Below, piece by piece: positions 42,549-51,241 of a stretch of 64,000 bases of DNA; the stretch's first letter is position 1, and each line of letters opens with the position of its first letter. The stretch is taken from the NCBI GenBank assembly GCA_937968015.1, contig CALBSO010000109.1:62001-126000 (forward strand), given 5' to 3'. The notes beneath the pieces are model-generated. The model was not told the DNA's origin, did no database searches, and worked only from the letters and a program-made list of their open reading frames with translations. The DNA is from an uncultured Thermomicrobia bacterium. GTDB taxonomy: Bacteria; Chloroflexota; Chloroflexia; Thermomicrobiales; JALYUS01. Made by a program: the position numbers and the translations under genes.

Positions 42549-43826
42549 ATGGTCCTGACACGTTCTTCCGCTGCGATACCGACCGGTCGGCAGGTGAACC
42601 GTGTCATGGCGATCTATGTCTGCTATCAATTCCTCAGCAACTTCGGCCTCGGTGTCTTTACTCTCCTCTTCAACCTCTATCTGCGGAAACTGGGGCTGCG
42701 CGAGGACTTCATCGGCCTCTTCAACGCGCTCTCGACGCTGACGTGGGCGGCGGGCGCGCTGATCGTCGGGCCACTGAGCAGACGGATCGGCGCGCGGGCG
42801 ATTCTGATCAGCGGTGTCTATCTCTTCACAGTTGTCGCGGCGCTGCAAGTGATAACGACCGCGCCATTCGCCTTGCTGGGGATCGCCTTCGCGCTCGGGT
42901 TCGCCAATGCCGCGATGATGGTGCCTTCCACGCCCTATGTCTTCACGCTCATCCCGCCAGAGCGGCGCACGCAAGCGCAGGCGTTCGTCTTCTCCGCGAT
43001 TGCGCTCTCGACGGCAGCAGGCGCATTCATGGGCGGCGCGCTGCCCGGGCTGCTCGGCGGCGACACGCTGCGGAACTTTCGGATCACGATGGCGATCAGC
43101 ATCGCATTGACGCTCTGTAGCGTCGTGCCGCTCACTATCCTCCGCACGGCGCGGGAGCAACCGGATGCACCGAACCGGAGCGCACGGACACCACTGACGT
43201 CCGCGGAGCGGCAGCAATGCCGCCGGGATAATACCGCGTTCGCGCTCGTCGGCGGGTTCATGGCGCTCGGTACGGGGATGTTGATCCCTTTCTACAATGT
43301 CTACCTCTCGTCGCTTGGCGCGTCGCCGGGGGCGGTCGGCGCGCTCTTCTCGGTCAGCGCGCTGATCGGTGGCGTGGTCTCGCTCAGCGCGCCGCTGATC
43401 GCCCGTCACTTACCGCCGCTGCCTGCGGTCGCCGTCCTGCGCTCAATTTCGGTGCCGATGGCGCTCATTGTCGGCCTGGGATTCTCCGGATTGCCATTTG
43501 CGGGCGCGCTCTACGCAATTCGCATGATTGGCACAAGCCTCTCCTGGCCGATCGAATCCAGCACCATCGGCAATGTCATTGATCCGCGCAACCGGGTGTC
43601 GCTGTTCGGGATGCGCTCGGCGGCATGGAACGGTGGCATGGCCTTCTCGTCCTGGGTCGGCGGAGCAATCATTGTCCATTTCGGCTACCGGCCCGTGCAT
43701 GCCCTCTACGTGCTGGCGTACGTCGCGGCGATGGCGCTTTTCCTCGTCTACTGGCCGCGCCGTGTTCGCCGGGCGCACGAGGAGCGAGAAGCCCTGGCAA
43801 AGAGCGGTGCATTGCAACCGGCGTAA
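42549..43826 (+). CDS. MFS transporter
   Basis: A 425-residue major facilitator with about 12 hydrophobic spans. Motif A-like GPLSRRIGARAI follows the second span, and a central loop (about 200-225) divides the two halves. The N-terminus FLSNFGLGVFTLLFNLYLRKLG resembles drug/sugar exporters of the MFS_1 group. Substrate unknown. ATG start with AGGAGG 12 bases upstream, inside a repeat element. Terminates at a heptamer hairpin facing the oppC gene. Confidence 0.85.
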   Translation: MVLTRSSAAIPTGRQVNRVMAIYVCYQFLSNFGLGVFTLLFNLYLRKLGLREDFIGLFNALSTLTWAAGALIVGPLSRRIGARAILISGVYLFTVVAALQVITTAPFALLGIAFALGFANAAMMVPSTPYVFTLIPPERRTQAQAFVFSAIALSTAAGAFMGGALPGLLGGDTLRNFRITMAISIALTLCSVVPLTILRTAREQPDAPNRSARTPLTSAERQQCRRDNTAFALVGGFMALGTGMLIPFYNVYLSSLGASPGAVGALFSVSALIGGVVSLSAPLIARHLPPLPAVAVLRSISVPMALIVGLGFSGLPFAGALYAIRMIGTSLSWPIESSTIGNVIDPRNRVSLFGMRSAAWNGGMAFSSWVGGAIIVHFGYRPVHALYVLAYVAAMALFLVYWPRRVRRAHEEREALAKSGALQPA

Positions 43827-43830
43827 ATGG

Positions 43831-43898
43831 AGTAACGAGTAACGAGTAACGAGTAACGAGGGATTTCCGCCTTCTCGTTGCTCGCTACTCGTTACTGT
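43831..43898. repeat. GTAACGA heptamer hairpin between MFS and oppC genes
   Basis: GTAACGA four times on the plus strand from about 43832, then CTCGTTGCTCGCTACTCGTTAC, which is GTAACGA GTAGCGA GCAACGA read from the minus strand. The arms pair to a long stem. The MFS stop lies 4 bases before it and the oppC stop directly abuts it. Confidence 0.8.
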
Positions 43899-44885
43899 TC
43901 ATACCCCTCGTTTGCCGCGCGGATCGAGGGCGTCGCGCAAGCCGTCGCCGAGGAAGGTGAACGAGAGCATGGTGATCGCGATGGCGAGGCCGGGGAGCAG
44001 CACCTGGGTCGGCGAGTAGAAGATCGCCGGATATCCTTCGTTGATCATCGCGCCCCATGACGGGGTTGGTGGAATGACGCCAATGCCGAGATACGAGAGC
44101 GCGGCCTCCGCGAAGATCGCTCCGGGAACGCCGAATGTCACCGAGACGAGAATCGGGCCTAATGCGTTCGGAATCAGATGTTTCCAGAGGATCCGGCCCG
44201 ACGTTGCCCCGATGGACCGGGCTGCTTCGACATACTCCCGACTCTTCAGGCTAATGATCTGTCCGCGCATCAGACGCGCGTCGCCGACCCACGAGGAGAG
44301 CCCAATGGCGATAAAGATGATGAAGAGCCCGCCGAGCAATTGCTTGATCGGACTTTCTCGGAGCGCCGAGGAGAGCAATACGATGAGGAGCAGCGTCGGG
44401 AAGGCGTACATAATGTCAATTAAACGGCTGATTAGCGAATCTACCCAACCGCCAAAATAGCCGGCGATCGCGCCGAGCGGAATGCCAATACCGACGACCA
44501 CCACTTGGACGACAAGCCCAACAGAGAGCGAGATACGGGCGCCATACAGCAGGCGTGAGAGGATGTCGCGACCAAGGTTGTCCGCGCCGAGCAGCCCGGC
44601 CTCACCCGGCCCCGCATTCGTATGACCACTATGGACGACATCGCGAAAGTTGTACGGCGCGAGGAGGGGCGCAAAAATGGCGATCAGGGCGAGGAGACCA
44701 ATGATGATGAGGCCCGCGACCGCCAGTTTATTCTTCCGTAGCCGCCGCCAGGCGTCGCTCCAAAGACCACGGCTGCGACGCGACGGCACAAGAGGAGTGA
44801 CCCGTGTCGCTTCCGCCTGAGCCGCGATCGAGCCGACCGCATTCCCCGCGATTTGTACGTCGTCACTACGCCGAGATCCTGCCAC
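43899..44885 (-). CDS. ABC transporter permease, OppC/DppC type
   Basis: A 328-residue permease for peptide or nickel-type uptake. OppC N-terminal helix (RRLRKNKLAVAGLIIIGLLA), then LGADNLGRDILSRLLYGAR, and the EAA loop EYVEAARSIGATSGRILWKHLIPN. Five or six spans. It ends PRGKRGV. It follows oppB 12 bases downstream. No ATPase genes (OppD/F) follow; the next gene is convergent. Confidence 0.9.
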   Translation of the reverse strand: MAGSRRSDDVQIAGNAVGSIAAQAEATRVTPLVPSRRSRGLWSDAWRRLRKNKLAVAGLIIIGLLALIAIFAPLLAPYNFRDVVHSGHTNAGPGEAGLLGADNLGRDILSRLLYGARISLSVGLVVQVVVVGIGIPLGAIAGYFGGWVDSLISRLIDIMYAFPTLLLIVLLSSALRESPIKQLLGGLFIIFIAIGLSSWVGDARLMRGQIISLKSREYVEAARSIGATSGRILWKHLIPNALGPILVSVTFGVPGAIFAEAALSYLGIGVIPPTPSWGAMINEGYPAIFYSPTQVLLPGLAIAITMLSFTFLGDGLRDALDPRGKRGV

Positions 44886-44897
44886 GCTTCTCCCGCC

Positions 44898-45827
44898 CTA
44901 ACTGTACCGCACGCGCGGATCAATGACGCTATAAAGGAGATCAACGGTAAGATTCGCGAGGATGAGAATCAGGGCATAAAGCAGCGTCGTCGCCATGATT
45001 ACCGGATAATCGCGCTGTTGAATTGCCTCGACGTACAGGCGGCCGACCCCAGGAATACTGAAGACATTTTCAATAATGAACGAGCCGACGAGCAACCCGG
45101 CGGTAAGCGGCCCGGCGATCGTCGCGACGGGGATGAGTGCATTCCGCAGCATATGGCGTGTCACGACCGCCCCCTCCTGCAAACCTTTCGCCCGCGCCGT
45201 CTGCACGTATTCCTGGTTGATCGCATCGAGCATCGAGGAGCGCGTGATACGCGTCAGGAAGGCCATTGGCGTGAACGCGAGCGTGATGACGGGGAGGATC
45301 GCCTGTTTTGGCGTCCCCCAGCCTTGGGTCGGTATCCAGTGTAATTTCACCGAGAAGACGATGACGAGAATGATGGCGAGCACGAAATTCGGCACACTCG
45401 CCCCCGTGGTGGCAAAAATGAGCGAGATATAGTCCGCGAGCCGGTTCTGGCGCAGGGCGGCAATGACGCCGAGAGGGATCGCGAAGGCGATGATAACGAC
45501 GAGCGCCAGCAGGCCAAGCGTCACGGTCTTGCCGAACCCCTGCTTGATGATGGATGAGACGGATGTGCCCTGTTGCAGTGATACCGAGACGCCGAAATCG
45601 CCGCGGAGTGCATGGCCCACATACCGCACGAACTGGACGGGCAGCGGATCATTGAAGCCATATTTCGCATCGAGACGTGCGACGACTTCCGGCGAGACAC
45701 GCTTGCCAAGCGACGCGTCATCGAACGGGCCACCGGGCGTCGCTTTCATCACGACGAACGTGATGACCGCGACGCCGAGCAGCGTTGGAATCATCTGGAG
45801 AATTCGGCGAACCACGTACCGGTACAC
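44898..45827 (-). CDS. ABC transporter permease, OppB/DppB type
   Basis: A 309-residue permease starting MYRYVVRRILQMIPTLLGVA, with the OppB periplasmic loop (ATPGGPFDD; RYVGHALRGDFGVS), the EAA loop (EYVQTARAKGLQEGAVVTRH), and IENVFSIPGVGRLYVEAI. GTG start. It is separated from the oppA stop by a strong 17-bp hairpin. Confidence 0.9.
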   Translation of the reverse strand: MYRYVVRRILQMIPTLLGVAVITFVVMKATPGGPFDDASLGKRVSPEVVARLDAKYGFNDPLPVQFVRYVGHALRGDFGVSVSLQQGTSVSSIIKQGFGKTVTLGLLALVVIIAFAIPLGVIAALRQNRLADYISLIFATTGASVPNFVLAIILVIVFSVKLHWIPTQGWGTPKQAILPVITLAFTPMAFLTRITRSSMLDAINQEYVQTARAKGLQEGAVVTRHMLRNALIPVATIAGPLTAGLLVGSFIIENVFSIPGVGRLYVEAIQQRDYPVIMATTLLYALILILANLTVDLLYSVIDPRVRYS

Positions 45828-45871
45828 GGCAGACCCTCACGCGACACCGAGTGAATAACGCGTATGAATGG

Positions 45872-45909
45872 GCAGGAGAGGGGCGGACGCCAGTCCGCCC
45901 CTCTCCTGC
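45872..45909 (-). terminator. Strong hairpin between oppA and oppB
   Basis: GCAGGAGAGGGGCGGAC and GTCCGCCCCTCTCCTGC pair perfectly over 17 bases with a GCCA loop, 7 bases after the oppA stop. There is no T-run. It most likely stabilises the oppA message or lets only part of transcription reach oppB, as intergenic hairpins do in other binding-protein operons. Confidence 0.7.
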
Positions 45910-45916
45910 TGTCCGC

Positions 45917-47851
45917 CTACTTTTTGATGAACTGGAAGCCACGGAAGGCGAACTGATCGCCGAGATAGAATGCGTCCATCGGGTTCTTGACGATGCCGAT
46001 GAGGGTCGTCTTGTGTACCGCGAAGGTTTCCGAGTTGTAGAGCGGGCCGATCGCGCAGTCGTCATCAATGATGATCTTCTGTGCCTGATCGTACAGGGCG
46101 AGCCGCTTCGTGTTGTCCTGCTCGACTGCTGCCTGCTTGAAGAGCGCGTCCACTTTCGGGTTCGAGTAGTTGTAGTTGTTGTTGCCGCCGCTCGTCCCGA
46201 AGAGGTCCGGCAGCCAATCCTGCGGGTCTGGATAGTCCGCGCCCCACCCGCCGGTCGTCAACTGGAAGTCCTTCTTGTCGGAGACCAGTTGTTTGTAAAC
46301 CTTTGACTCCTGCGGGTCGAGTTGGATATCCACGCCGAGATTCTGGCGGAGTTGCGCCTGGAAGAACTGTGCGATCGTCGGGCCGTCACCCGCGTTGACG
46401 AACGTCACTTTGACACTCAGGCTCTTCGGGTCAATGCCCGCATCACTGAGGATCTTCTTCGCCTTCGTCGCGTCGAACTTGTACTGCGCGCCGATACTCT
46501 CGTTATACCCCGGCTCACCCGGCGCGATCCACGTTTGTGTCGGTTTGCCGACGCCCTTCAAGACGTCCCGAATAAATGCATCGCGATCAATCGCCGTGGC
46601 GAAGGCTTTGCGGACTTCAACCCGATCGAACGGCGCGCGCTTGTTGTTGTATGAGAGCGCAAAGGTCGACAGATTCGCACCGCGGATGATCTGGTCCTTG
46701 TACGTCGGGTCACTCAAGACCTGCTGCCGGTTGGCGGTCGGCACGCCGGTCAGGTCGAGTTCGTTGTTCTGATAGGCATTCCAGATCTGTGCCGAGTCCT
46801 TGATGATCTTGAACTCGACCTGGGTCAGATAGGGCTTCTCGCCGGTGTAGTTCGCGTTCGGCTTGAAGACGAGATTCTGATTGCTGGTGAAGGAGTCGAG
46901 CACCCACGCGCCGTTCGTGACGTGATTCTTCGGGTCCTTCCACCAGTCCGCGCCGCCCTTCTCAATCACGCTTTGCTTCAGCGGGCAGAAGCCCCACAGG
47001 GAGAGGATCTGCGTAAAGACCGGCTGCGCATTCGCGAGTTGGAAGACGACCGTGGTGTCGTCCTTCGCGGAGACGCCGATTTTGTCCACGAGGCCCTTGA
47101 TATCCCCCGGCGTCGGCGTCGGGCCTTTATCCGGATAGAGCGCGGCATAGCCCGCGATATCGGACGCGAATGATGCGTAGTTCGAGGCGGTCGTCGGATC
47201 GAGGAACCGTTTGGCCGCGTAGACATAATCCTTCGCCGTGATGGGCGAGCCATCGGAGAACTTTTGGCCGGGTCTGAGTTTGACCGTGTATGTCTTGCCG
47301 TCGCTGGAGATGCCGCCGTTCTGTGGCGTCGGGATTTCGGCCGCCGCGCGCGGAACCAGGTTGCCCTTGCCGTCGAACGAGAAGAGCGAATCGTACATGA
47401 GATGAACCAATGCGATATCCGTCGAATACTGGCCGACCGCGGGATCGAGCGTCTTCGGATCACCGCTCAACGCGAGCCGCAGCATCTGCGTAGTCGCGAA
47501 GTTCGGCGACTTAGTGCCCTGTGGCGAATAGGCTGCCGCGCCGGTTGTCGTCGTCCCGGCGGTTGTCGAAGCGGCGGCCGTTGTTCCGGCAGGAGCAGTG
47601 CCCCCGGCCGCAGGGGCGGCAGTGCTGGCGACTGTGCTACCAGCAGGGCGCGTCGCCACCGCTGAGCCGGCTGCGGTCGTGGGGCTTGTCGCGCTCCCAG
47701 CCGTCGTTGCCGCGGTCGTACTTGCCGGCTTCGGTGTGTCAGTTGCCTTGCTGCCGCCGCAGGCGGCGAGAATTGCTGCTGCCGCGCTGCCCGCGATACC
47801 ACCGATCATCGCGCGGCGACTCAATCGTTTCTGCCACATCCCATATTCCAC
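45917..47851 (-). CDS. ABC transporter substrate-binding lipoprotein, OppA/DppA type
   Basis: A 644-residue extracellular binding protein (SBP_bac_5 family). Signal with an RR-containing start (MWQKRLSRRAMIGG) and lipobox ILAAC (Cys31). A Thr/Ala-rich spacer to about residue 105 is followed by the binding fold (LRLALSGDPKTLDPAVGQ; NLVPRAAAEIPTPQNGG; VTFVNAGDGPTIAQFFQAQL; DYPDPQDWLPDLF). Start GTG at 47851 is chosen for AAAGGAG 8 bases upstream; an ATG 4 codons later is possible. Ligand probably an oligopeptide. Confidence 0.9.
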   Translation of the reverse strand: MEYGMWQKRLSRRAMIGGIAGSAAAAILAACGGSKATDTPKPASTTAATTAGSATSPTTAAGSAVATRPAGSTVASTAAPAAGGTAPAGTTAAASTTAGTTTTGAAAYSPQGTKSPNFATTQMLRLALSGDPKTLDPAVGQYSTDIALVHLMYDSLFSFDGKGNLVPRAAAEIPTPQNGGISSDGKTYTVKLRPGQKFSDGSPITAKDYVYAAKRFLDPTTASNYASFASDIAGYAALYPDKGPTPTPGDIKGLVDKIGVSAKDDTTVVFQLANAQPVFTQILSLWGFCPLKQSVIEKGGADWWKDPKNHVTNGAWVLDSFTSNQNLVFKPNANYTGEKPYLTQVEFKIIKDSAQIWNAYQNNELDLTGVPTANRQQVLSDPTYKDQIIRGANLSTFALSYNNKRAPFDRVEVRKAFATAIDRDAFIRDVLKGVGKPTQTWIAPGEPGYNESIGAQYKFDATKAKKILSDAGIDPKSLSVKVTFVNAGDGPTIAQFFQAQLRQNLGVDIQLDPQESKVYKQLVSDKKDFQLTTGGWGADYPDPQDWLPDLFGTSGGNNNYNYSNPKVDALFKQAAVEQDNTKRLALYDQAQKIIIDDDCAIGPLYNSETFAVHKTTLIGIVKNPMDAFYLGDQFAFRGFQFIKK

Positions 47852-48058
47852 GATCAATGCTCCTTTACTCTGCGGTGCGGTTACGATACCGCCCCGGCAA
47901 CCACCGCGAGCGCGCTTCGCTCGCTCGACCAATAGCAAAACCCGACGATCCAAACGGGCTTGCCTTCGCACAGCGCTCGCGTGCCAAACGCCTTCGCGTG
48001 CGACGTTATTCTGTCATTACCTCCTGTGCTCGTTTTTCATCATACCCGAATATCTCCG

Positions 48059-48087
48059 ATCATCAGACCGTCTTGCGAAACTGTCAA
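48059..48087 (-). promoter_or_regulatory. oppA promoter
   Basis: Minus strand TTGACA (48087-48082), 17-base spacer, GATGAT (48064-48059). It predicts a leader of about 200 bases before the oppA start. The 47852-48227 gap has no gene; on the plus strand TATACT near 48188 could serve the divergent hydrolase gene. Confidence 0.6.
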
Positions 48088-48227
48088 GGCACGCCAGCAA
48101 CGAGTCTCCTCGGTAGCAAACAAACCGAATCTCTCCGTTGGTAGGATCACCGTCGCAGGAATGATGCCGACAGCGATCGAAGGGGATATACTGCGGCCTG
48201 ACGGCCATCGAGGCAGGAGAGAAAGCC

Positions 48228-49055
48228 GTGTGTATGGAGACGCAGCGCACCGAAACGACGCCGACGCACGAGCGGATCAGAGTTGGTCCGGTCGCGCTCC
48301 ATGTCGCGCGGTGGTCATCAGGCGGGCCGCCCCTGCTCCTTCTACCCGCGATGACGCACCGATGGGATGCATGGCTGCCGGTCATCCCCGCGCTCGTGAA
48401 ACGCTTCTCCATCACCGCTGTTGATCTGCGCGGGCACGGGGCATCGGATCATCCGGACAGCGGATACAACCTGTCGGACTACGCGGCGGACATCGTCGCG
48501 CTGACGGAGCACCTTGGCTGGGAGAAGCCGAACGTTATTGGCCACTCGCTCGGCGGCTCCGTCGCGCGGATCGCGGAGGCGCGGTATCCCGGCTGGGCGC
48601 GCCGGATCGTCATCGAGGATACGCCCCCGCACCTTGACCGATCCGATTCTCGCGTCGTGCTGTTGGCGAAGGGATACTTGAAGATGCTCGCGATGCCGAT
48701 GGAAGATGTGGGAGCGCACTTCCGGCGCGTCAATCCTGGCTGGAGCGAGGATCGGATTCGGGAGGCGGCTCACGCAGCGAAACAGACAGCGCCGGGTGTT
48801 CTCGAAGCGTATCTCGCGCAGGAAGAACCGCTGACACTCGAAGAATCGGTCGCGGCGGTGCACTGCCCGGTCCTGCTCGTCTATGGGGACACCGCATCCG
48901 GCGGCTTCGTCTCCGACGCCGATGCCGCGCTCTACCTCGACACGCTCCCGGATGGCCGTGCCATCCAAATCCCTGGCGCGGGCCACAGCCTCCACGCCCG
49001 CAAGCCGGATGATTTCGTGCGGGCGGTCGTACCATTTTTGCAAGAGGGAGATTGA
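48228..49055 (+). CDS. Alpha/beta hydrolase
   Basis: A 275-residue serine hydrolase: LLLLPAMTHRWDAW, the strand ITAVDLRGHGASDHP, nucleophile elbow GHSLGG (Ser near 107), Asp in LLVYGDTASGG, and His in GAGHSLHARKP. A short cap domain lies between. Substrate unknown; the pattern fits esterases or lactonases. GTG at 48228 with GGAGAG 6 bases before; an ATG 2 codons later is an alternative. The stop TGA is the first triplet of a TGAACC-bounded element. Confidence 0.85.
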   Translation: MCMETQRTETTPTHERIRVGPVALHVARWSSGGPPLLLLPAMTHRWDAWLPVIPALVKRFSITAVDLRGHGASDHPDSGYNLSDYAADIVALTEHLGWEKPNVIGHSLGGSVARIAEARYPGWARRIVIEDTPPHLDRSDSRVVLLAKGYLKMLAMPMEDVGAHFRRVNPGWSEDRIREAAHAAKQTAPGVLEAYLAQEEPLTLEESVAAVHCPVLLVYGDTASGGFVSDADAALYLDTLPDGRAIQIPGAGHSLHARKPDDFVRAVVPFLQEGD

Positions 49056-49153
49056 ACCGCCAAGAACGCCAAGAGGGGAAAGAGGACGGGGAAACGTGAA
49101 GGTAGTTCTCTCTTCCTCACATTCCTTGGCGCTCTTGGCGTCTTCACGGTTCA
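49053..49153. repeat. TGAACC-bounded element after the hydrolase gene
   Basis: Begins TGAACCG (49053-49059) and ends CGGTTCA (49147-49153). Inside, CCAAGAACGCCAAGAG on the left is imperfectly inverted as CTTGGCGCTCTTGGCG on the right. The hydrolase stop TGA is its first triplet. It shares ends with 12884-12998. Confidence 0.7.
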
Positions 49154-49180
49154 GACGTTTGATAGCTGAAAGGAGAAATC

Positions 49181-49609
49181 ATGCAGACGCAGGCGCGGAT
49201 TGCGGATTGGGTGGGGCGGCGGACGTGGGCGGTCGTTGGGGCGAGCGATAACCGGGCGAAGTTCGGCAACCGGATTTACCGGGTGCTGCGCGAGCGTGGC
49301 TATACGGTCTACCCGGTGAATCCGACGCTCCCAACGGTGGAAGGCGATACAGCATATCCTGATATCGCGGCGTTGCCTGCGGGTGTCGAGGTGCTGGACA
49401 TCGTGATTCCGCCGCAGCGCGTGCCGCCGGTGCTCGATCAGGCAAAGGCGGCGGGAATCACGCGCATCTGGCTGCAACCCGGCGCGGAATCGCCGGACGT
49501 GATCGCACATGCGGCGGCGCTCGGCCTCGACGTGATCGCCGGTGGCCCGTGCGCGATGGTCGAGGCGCGTTCCTGGCCGCGCGCTACCGCCGATACTGTG
49601 GCGCCATGA
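49181..49609 (+). CDS. CoA-binding domain protein (YccU-like)
   Basis: A 142-residue single CoA_binding_2 Rossmann domain: WAVVGASDNRAKFGNRIYR, VYPVNPTLPTVEGD, and LDIVIPPQRVPPVLDQ. Such small proteins bind CoA or related nucleotides, role unclear. AAAGGAG precedes the ATG by 5 bases. The TGA overlaps the ATG of the GNAT gene (ATGA), coupling the two. Confidence 0.88.
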   Translation: MQTQARIADWVGRRTWAVVGASDNRAKFGNRIYRVLRERGYTVYPVNPTLPTVEGDTAYPDIAALPAGVEVLDIVIPPQRVPPVLDQAKAAGITRIWLQPGAESPDVIAHAAALGLDVIAGGPCAMVEARSWPRATADTVAP

Positions 49610-50184
49610 TACGAAGCGACTCGCCTGCCGACCCCGCCCGACCGACATTGCATGGCGAGCGTGTCACGCTCCGTCCGACCGTGGATGCGGATTACCGATA
49701 CGGCTATCAGTGGGAACTCGATCCCGAAGTCCAGTACTGGGCGCAGGGTGATTACGCGCCGCCGGACCTCACCTTCGAGCAGTACAAAGCGCAGTACGCC
49801 CCACCGGTCGGCAAACCGGGCGAGGCGGATCATTTCACGATTGTCGTGCGGCCGGAGACAGTGATTGGCTTCGTCGGCTACTTCAACGCGGATCGGCGCA
49901 TCGGCAAGGTCGAGGTCGGTATCGGTATCGGCGAGAAAGCGTACTGGGGCAAGGGATACGGACGGGAGGCAATGCGCCTTCTGCTCGCATATCTGTTCAC
50001 GGAGGGCGGCTTCCAGCGCGTTGAACTCGATACCTGGAGCGGCAATACGCGCGCGATCCGCTCGTACGCGGCGTGCGGGTTCGTGACGGAGGGGCGGTTG
50101 CGCCGCGCCGAACTCGTCGAAGGCGCCTATTACGAGACGATCATCATGGGTCTGCTCCGCGAGGAATGGCAGATAGGGCGCTGA
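49606..50184 (+). CDS. GNAT N-acetyltransferase (RimJ/RimL-like)
   Basis: A 192-residue acetyltransferase. Strand 1 reads LHGERVTLRPTVDADY, the acetyl-CoA loop is IGEKAYWGKGYGREAMRLLL (Q/RxxGxG/A), and the closing half has VELDTWSGNTRAIRSYAACGFVTEG in two parts (VELDTWSGNTRAI; YAACGFVTEG). It probably acetylates a protein N-terminus or a small amine. It is coupled to the CoA-binding gene. Confidence 0.87.
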   Translation: MIRSDSPADPARPTLHGERVTLRPTVDADYRYGYQWELDPEVQYWAQGDYAPPDLTFEQYKAQYAPPVGKPGEADHFTIVVRPETVIGFVGYFNADRRIGKVEVGIGIGEKAYWGKGYGREAMRLLLAYLFTEGGFQRVELDTWSGNTRAIRSYAACGFVTEGRLRRAELVEGAYYETIIMGLLREEWQIGR

Positions 50185-50288
50185 GCCGCGCCTGCCTGTT
50201 CCTCATCTGCCGGGGCGATGCCGCGTGGTACGATAGCCGCAGGCGGGCCGTTGGTTGCCCGCACGGTTAAGCGGGGCAGATTGTATCA

Positions 50289-51239
50289 GTGACACCCGAG
50301 CCGGACATTTCCATCGTCATTGTGAGCCGCAATACGCGGGAGCTGCTGCGCGCTTGCCTGCGCTCAATCCGCGAGCATTGTGATGGGTATACCGTTGAGA
50401 CGATCGTCGTGGAGAGCGACTCCCACGATGGCACCGCCGCGATGGTGCGCGAGGCATTCCCGGAGGTTATCCTGCTCGAACCGGGGGAGAATACCGGGTT
50501 TGCGCGGGGGAACAATCTCGGCATCAAGCGGGCGCGTGGCGCGTGTGTGCTCCTCCTGAACCCCGATACGGAACTGACCTTGGGGGCACTCGCTACGCTC
50601 TATCGTGCGCTGGACGCTGATTCGGCGGTCGGTGTCGTCGGCCCGCTCCTGCGTTATCCCGACGGCACGATCCAGCCGTCGCGCCGCCGTTTCCCGACGC
50701 TCGCGACCGCGCTCGTTGAAAGCACACTCATCCAGGAATGGTGGCCGGATCATCCTGCCCTCGCGCGCTATTACCGCTCGGACATGCCCGACGATGTGTC
50801 GCAGGATGTGGACTGGCTCGTCGGCGCCTGCCTCCTTGTGCGGCGGGGCGTCTTCGCGACGGTCGGGTTGCTCGACGAACGGCTCTTCCTCTATTCGGAG
50901 GAGCCGGAATGGTGCTGGCGTGTGCGGCGGGCGGGGTGGCGCGTCCGCTACGTGCCGGAGGCCGAGGTGCGGCATCATGAGGGGACGAGCACCGGCCAAA
51001 ACGTGATCGCGCGGCAGCGGGCGTTCGCCGTCAGTAAGACGCATCTGATGGGCGCACTCTATGGTCCGGTCGTGGGATTGGCGACACGCATCGCGCTCGT
51101 GGCAGATCAGATGGTCCGGCTCATCCGGGAAGCGGCGAAATGGTCGCTCGGCCATAAACGCGATCTTCGCGCCGCGCGGGTGCTGGCGTCGTGGGCGACG
51201 ATTCGCGCGTTGATCCTCCCGACCGGTCGAGGACGCTGA
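50289..51239 (+). CDS. GT2-family glycosyltransferase
   Basis: A 316-residue GT-A enzyme of the rhamnosyltransferase-like group. Nucleotide-sugar motifs: ISIVIVSRNTRELLR, TGFARGNNLGIKRARG, LLNPDTEL (DxD-like), and the acceptor region GACLLVRRGVF, then EEPEWCWRVRRAGW. A C-terminal basic helix may anchor it to the membrane. GTG start. It leads a three-gene series with a GT4 and a GT39 enzyme, suggesting assembly of a surface glycan. Confidence 0.9.
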   Translation: MTPEPDISIVIVSRNTRELLRACLRSIREHCDGYTVETIVVESDSHDGTAAMVREAFPEVILLEPGENTGFARGNNLGIKRARGACVLLLNPDTELTLGALATLYRALDADSAVGVVGPLLRYPDGTIQPSRRRFPTLATALVESTLIQEWWPDHPALARYYRSDMPDDVSQDVDWLVGACLLVRRGVFATVGLLDERLFLYSEEPEWCWRVRRAGWRVRYVPEAEVRHHEGTSTGQNVIARQRAFAVSKTHLMGALYGPVVGLATRIALVADQMVRLIREAAKWSLGHKRDLRAARVLASWATIRALILPTGRGR

Positions 51240-51241
51240 AC

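Noticed and set aside
43831..43860. Tandem units that might suggest a CRISPR array
   Set aside because: Repeat length is 7 bases with no spacers and no cas genes are near.
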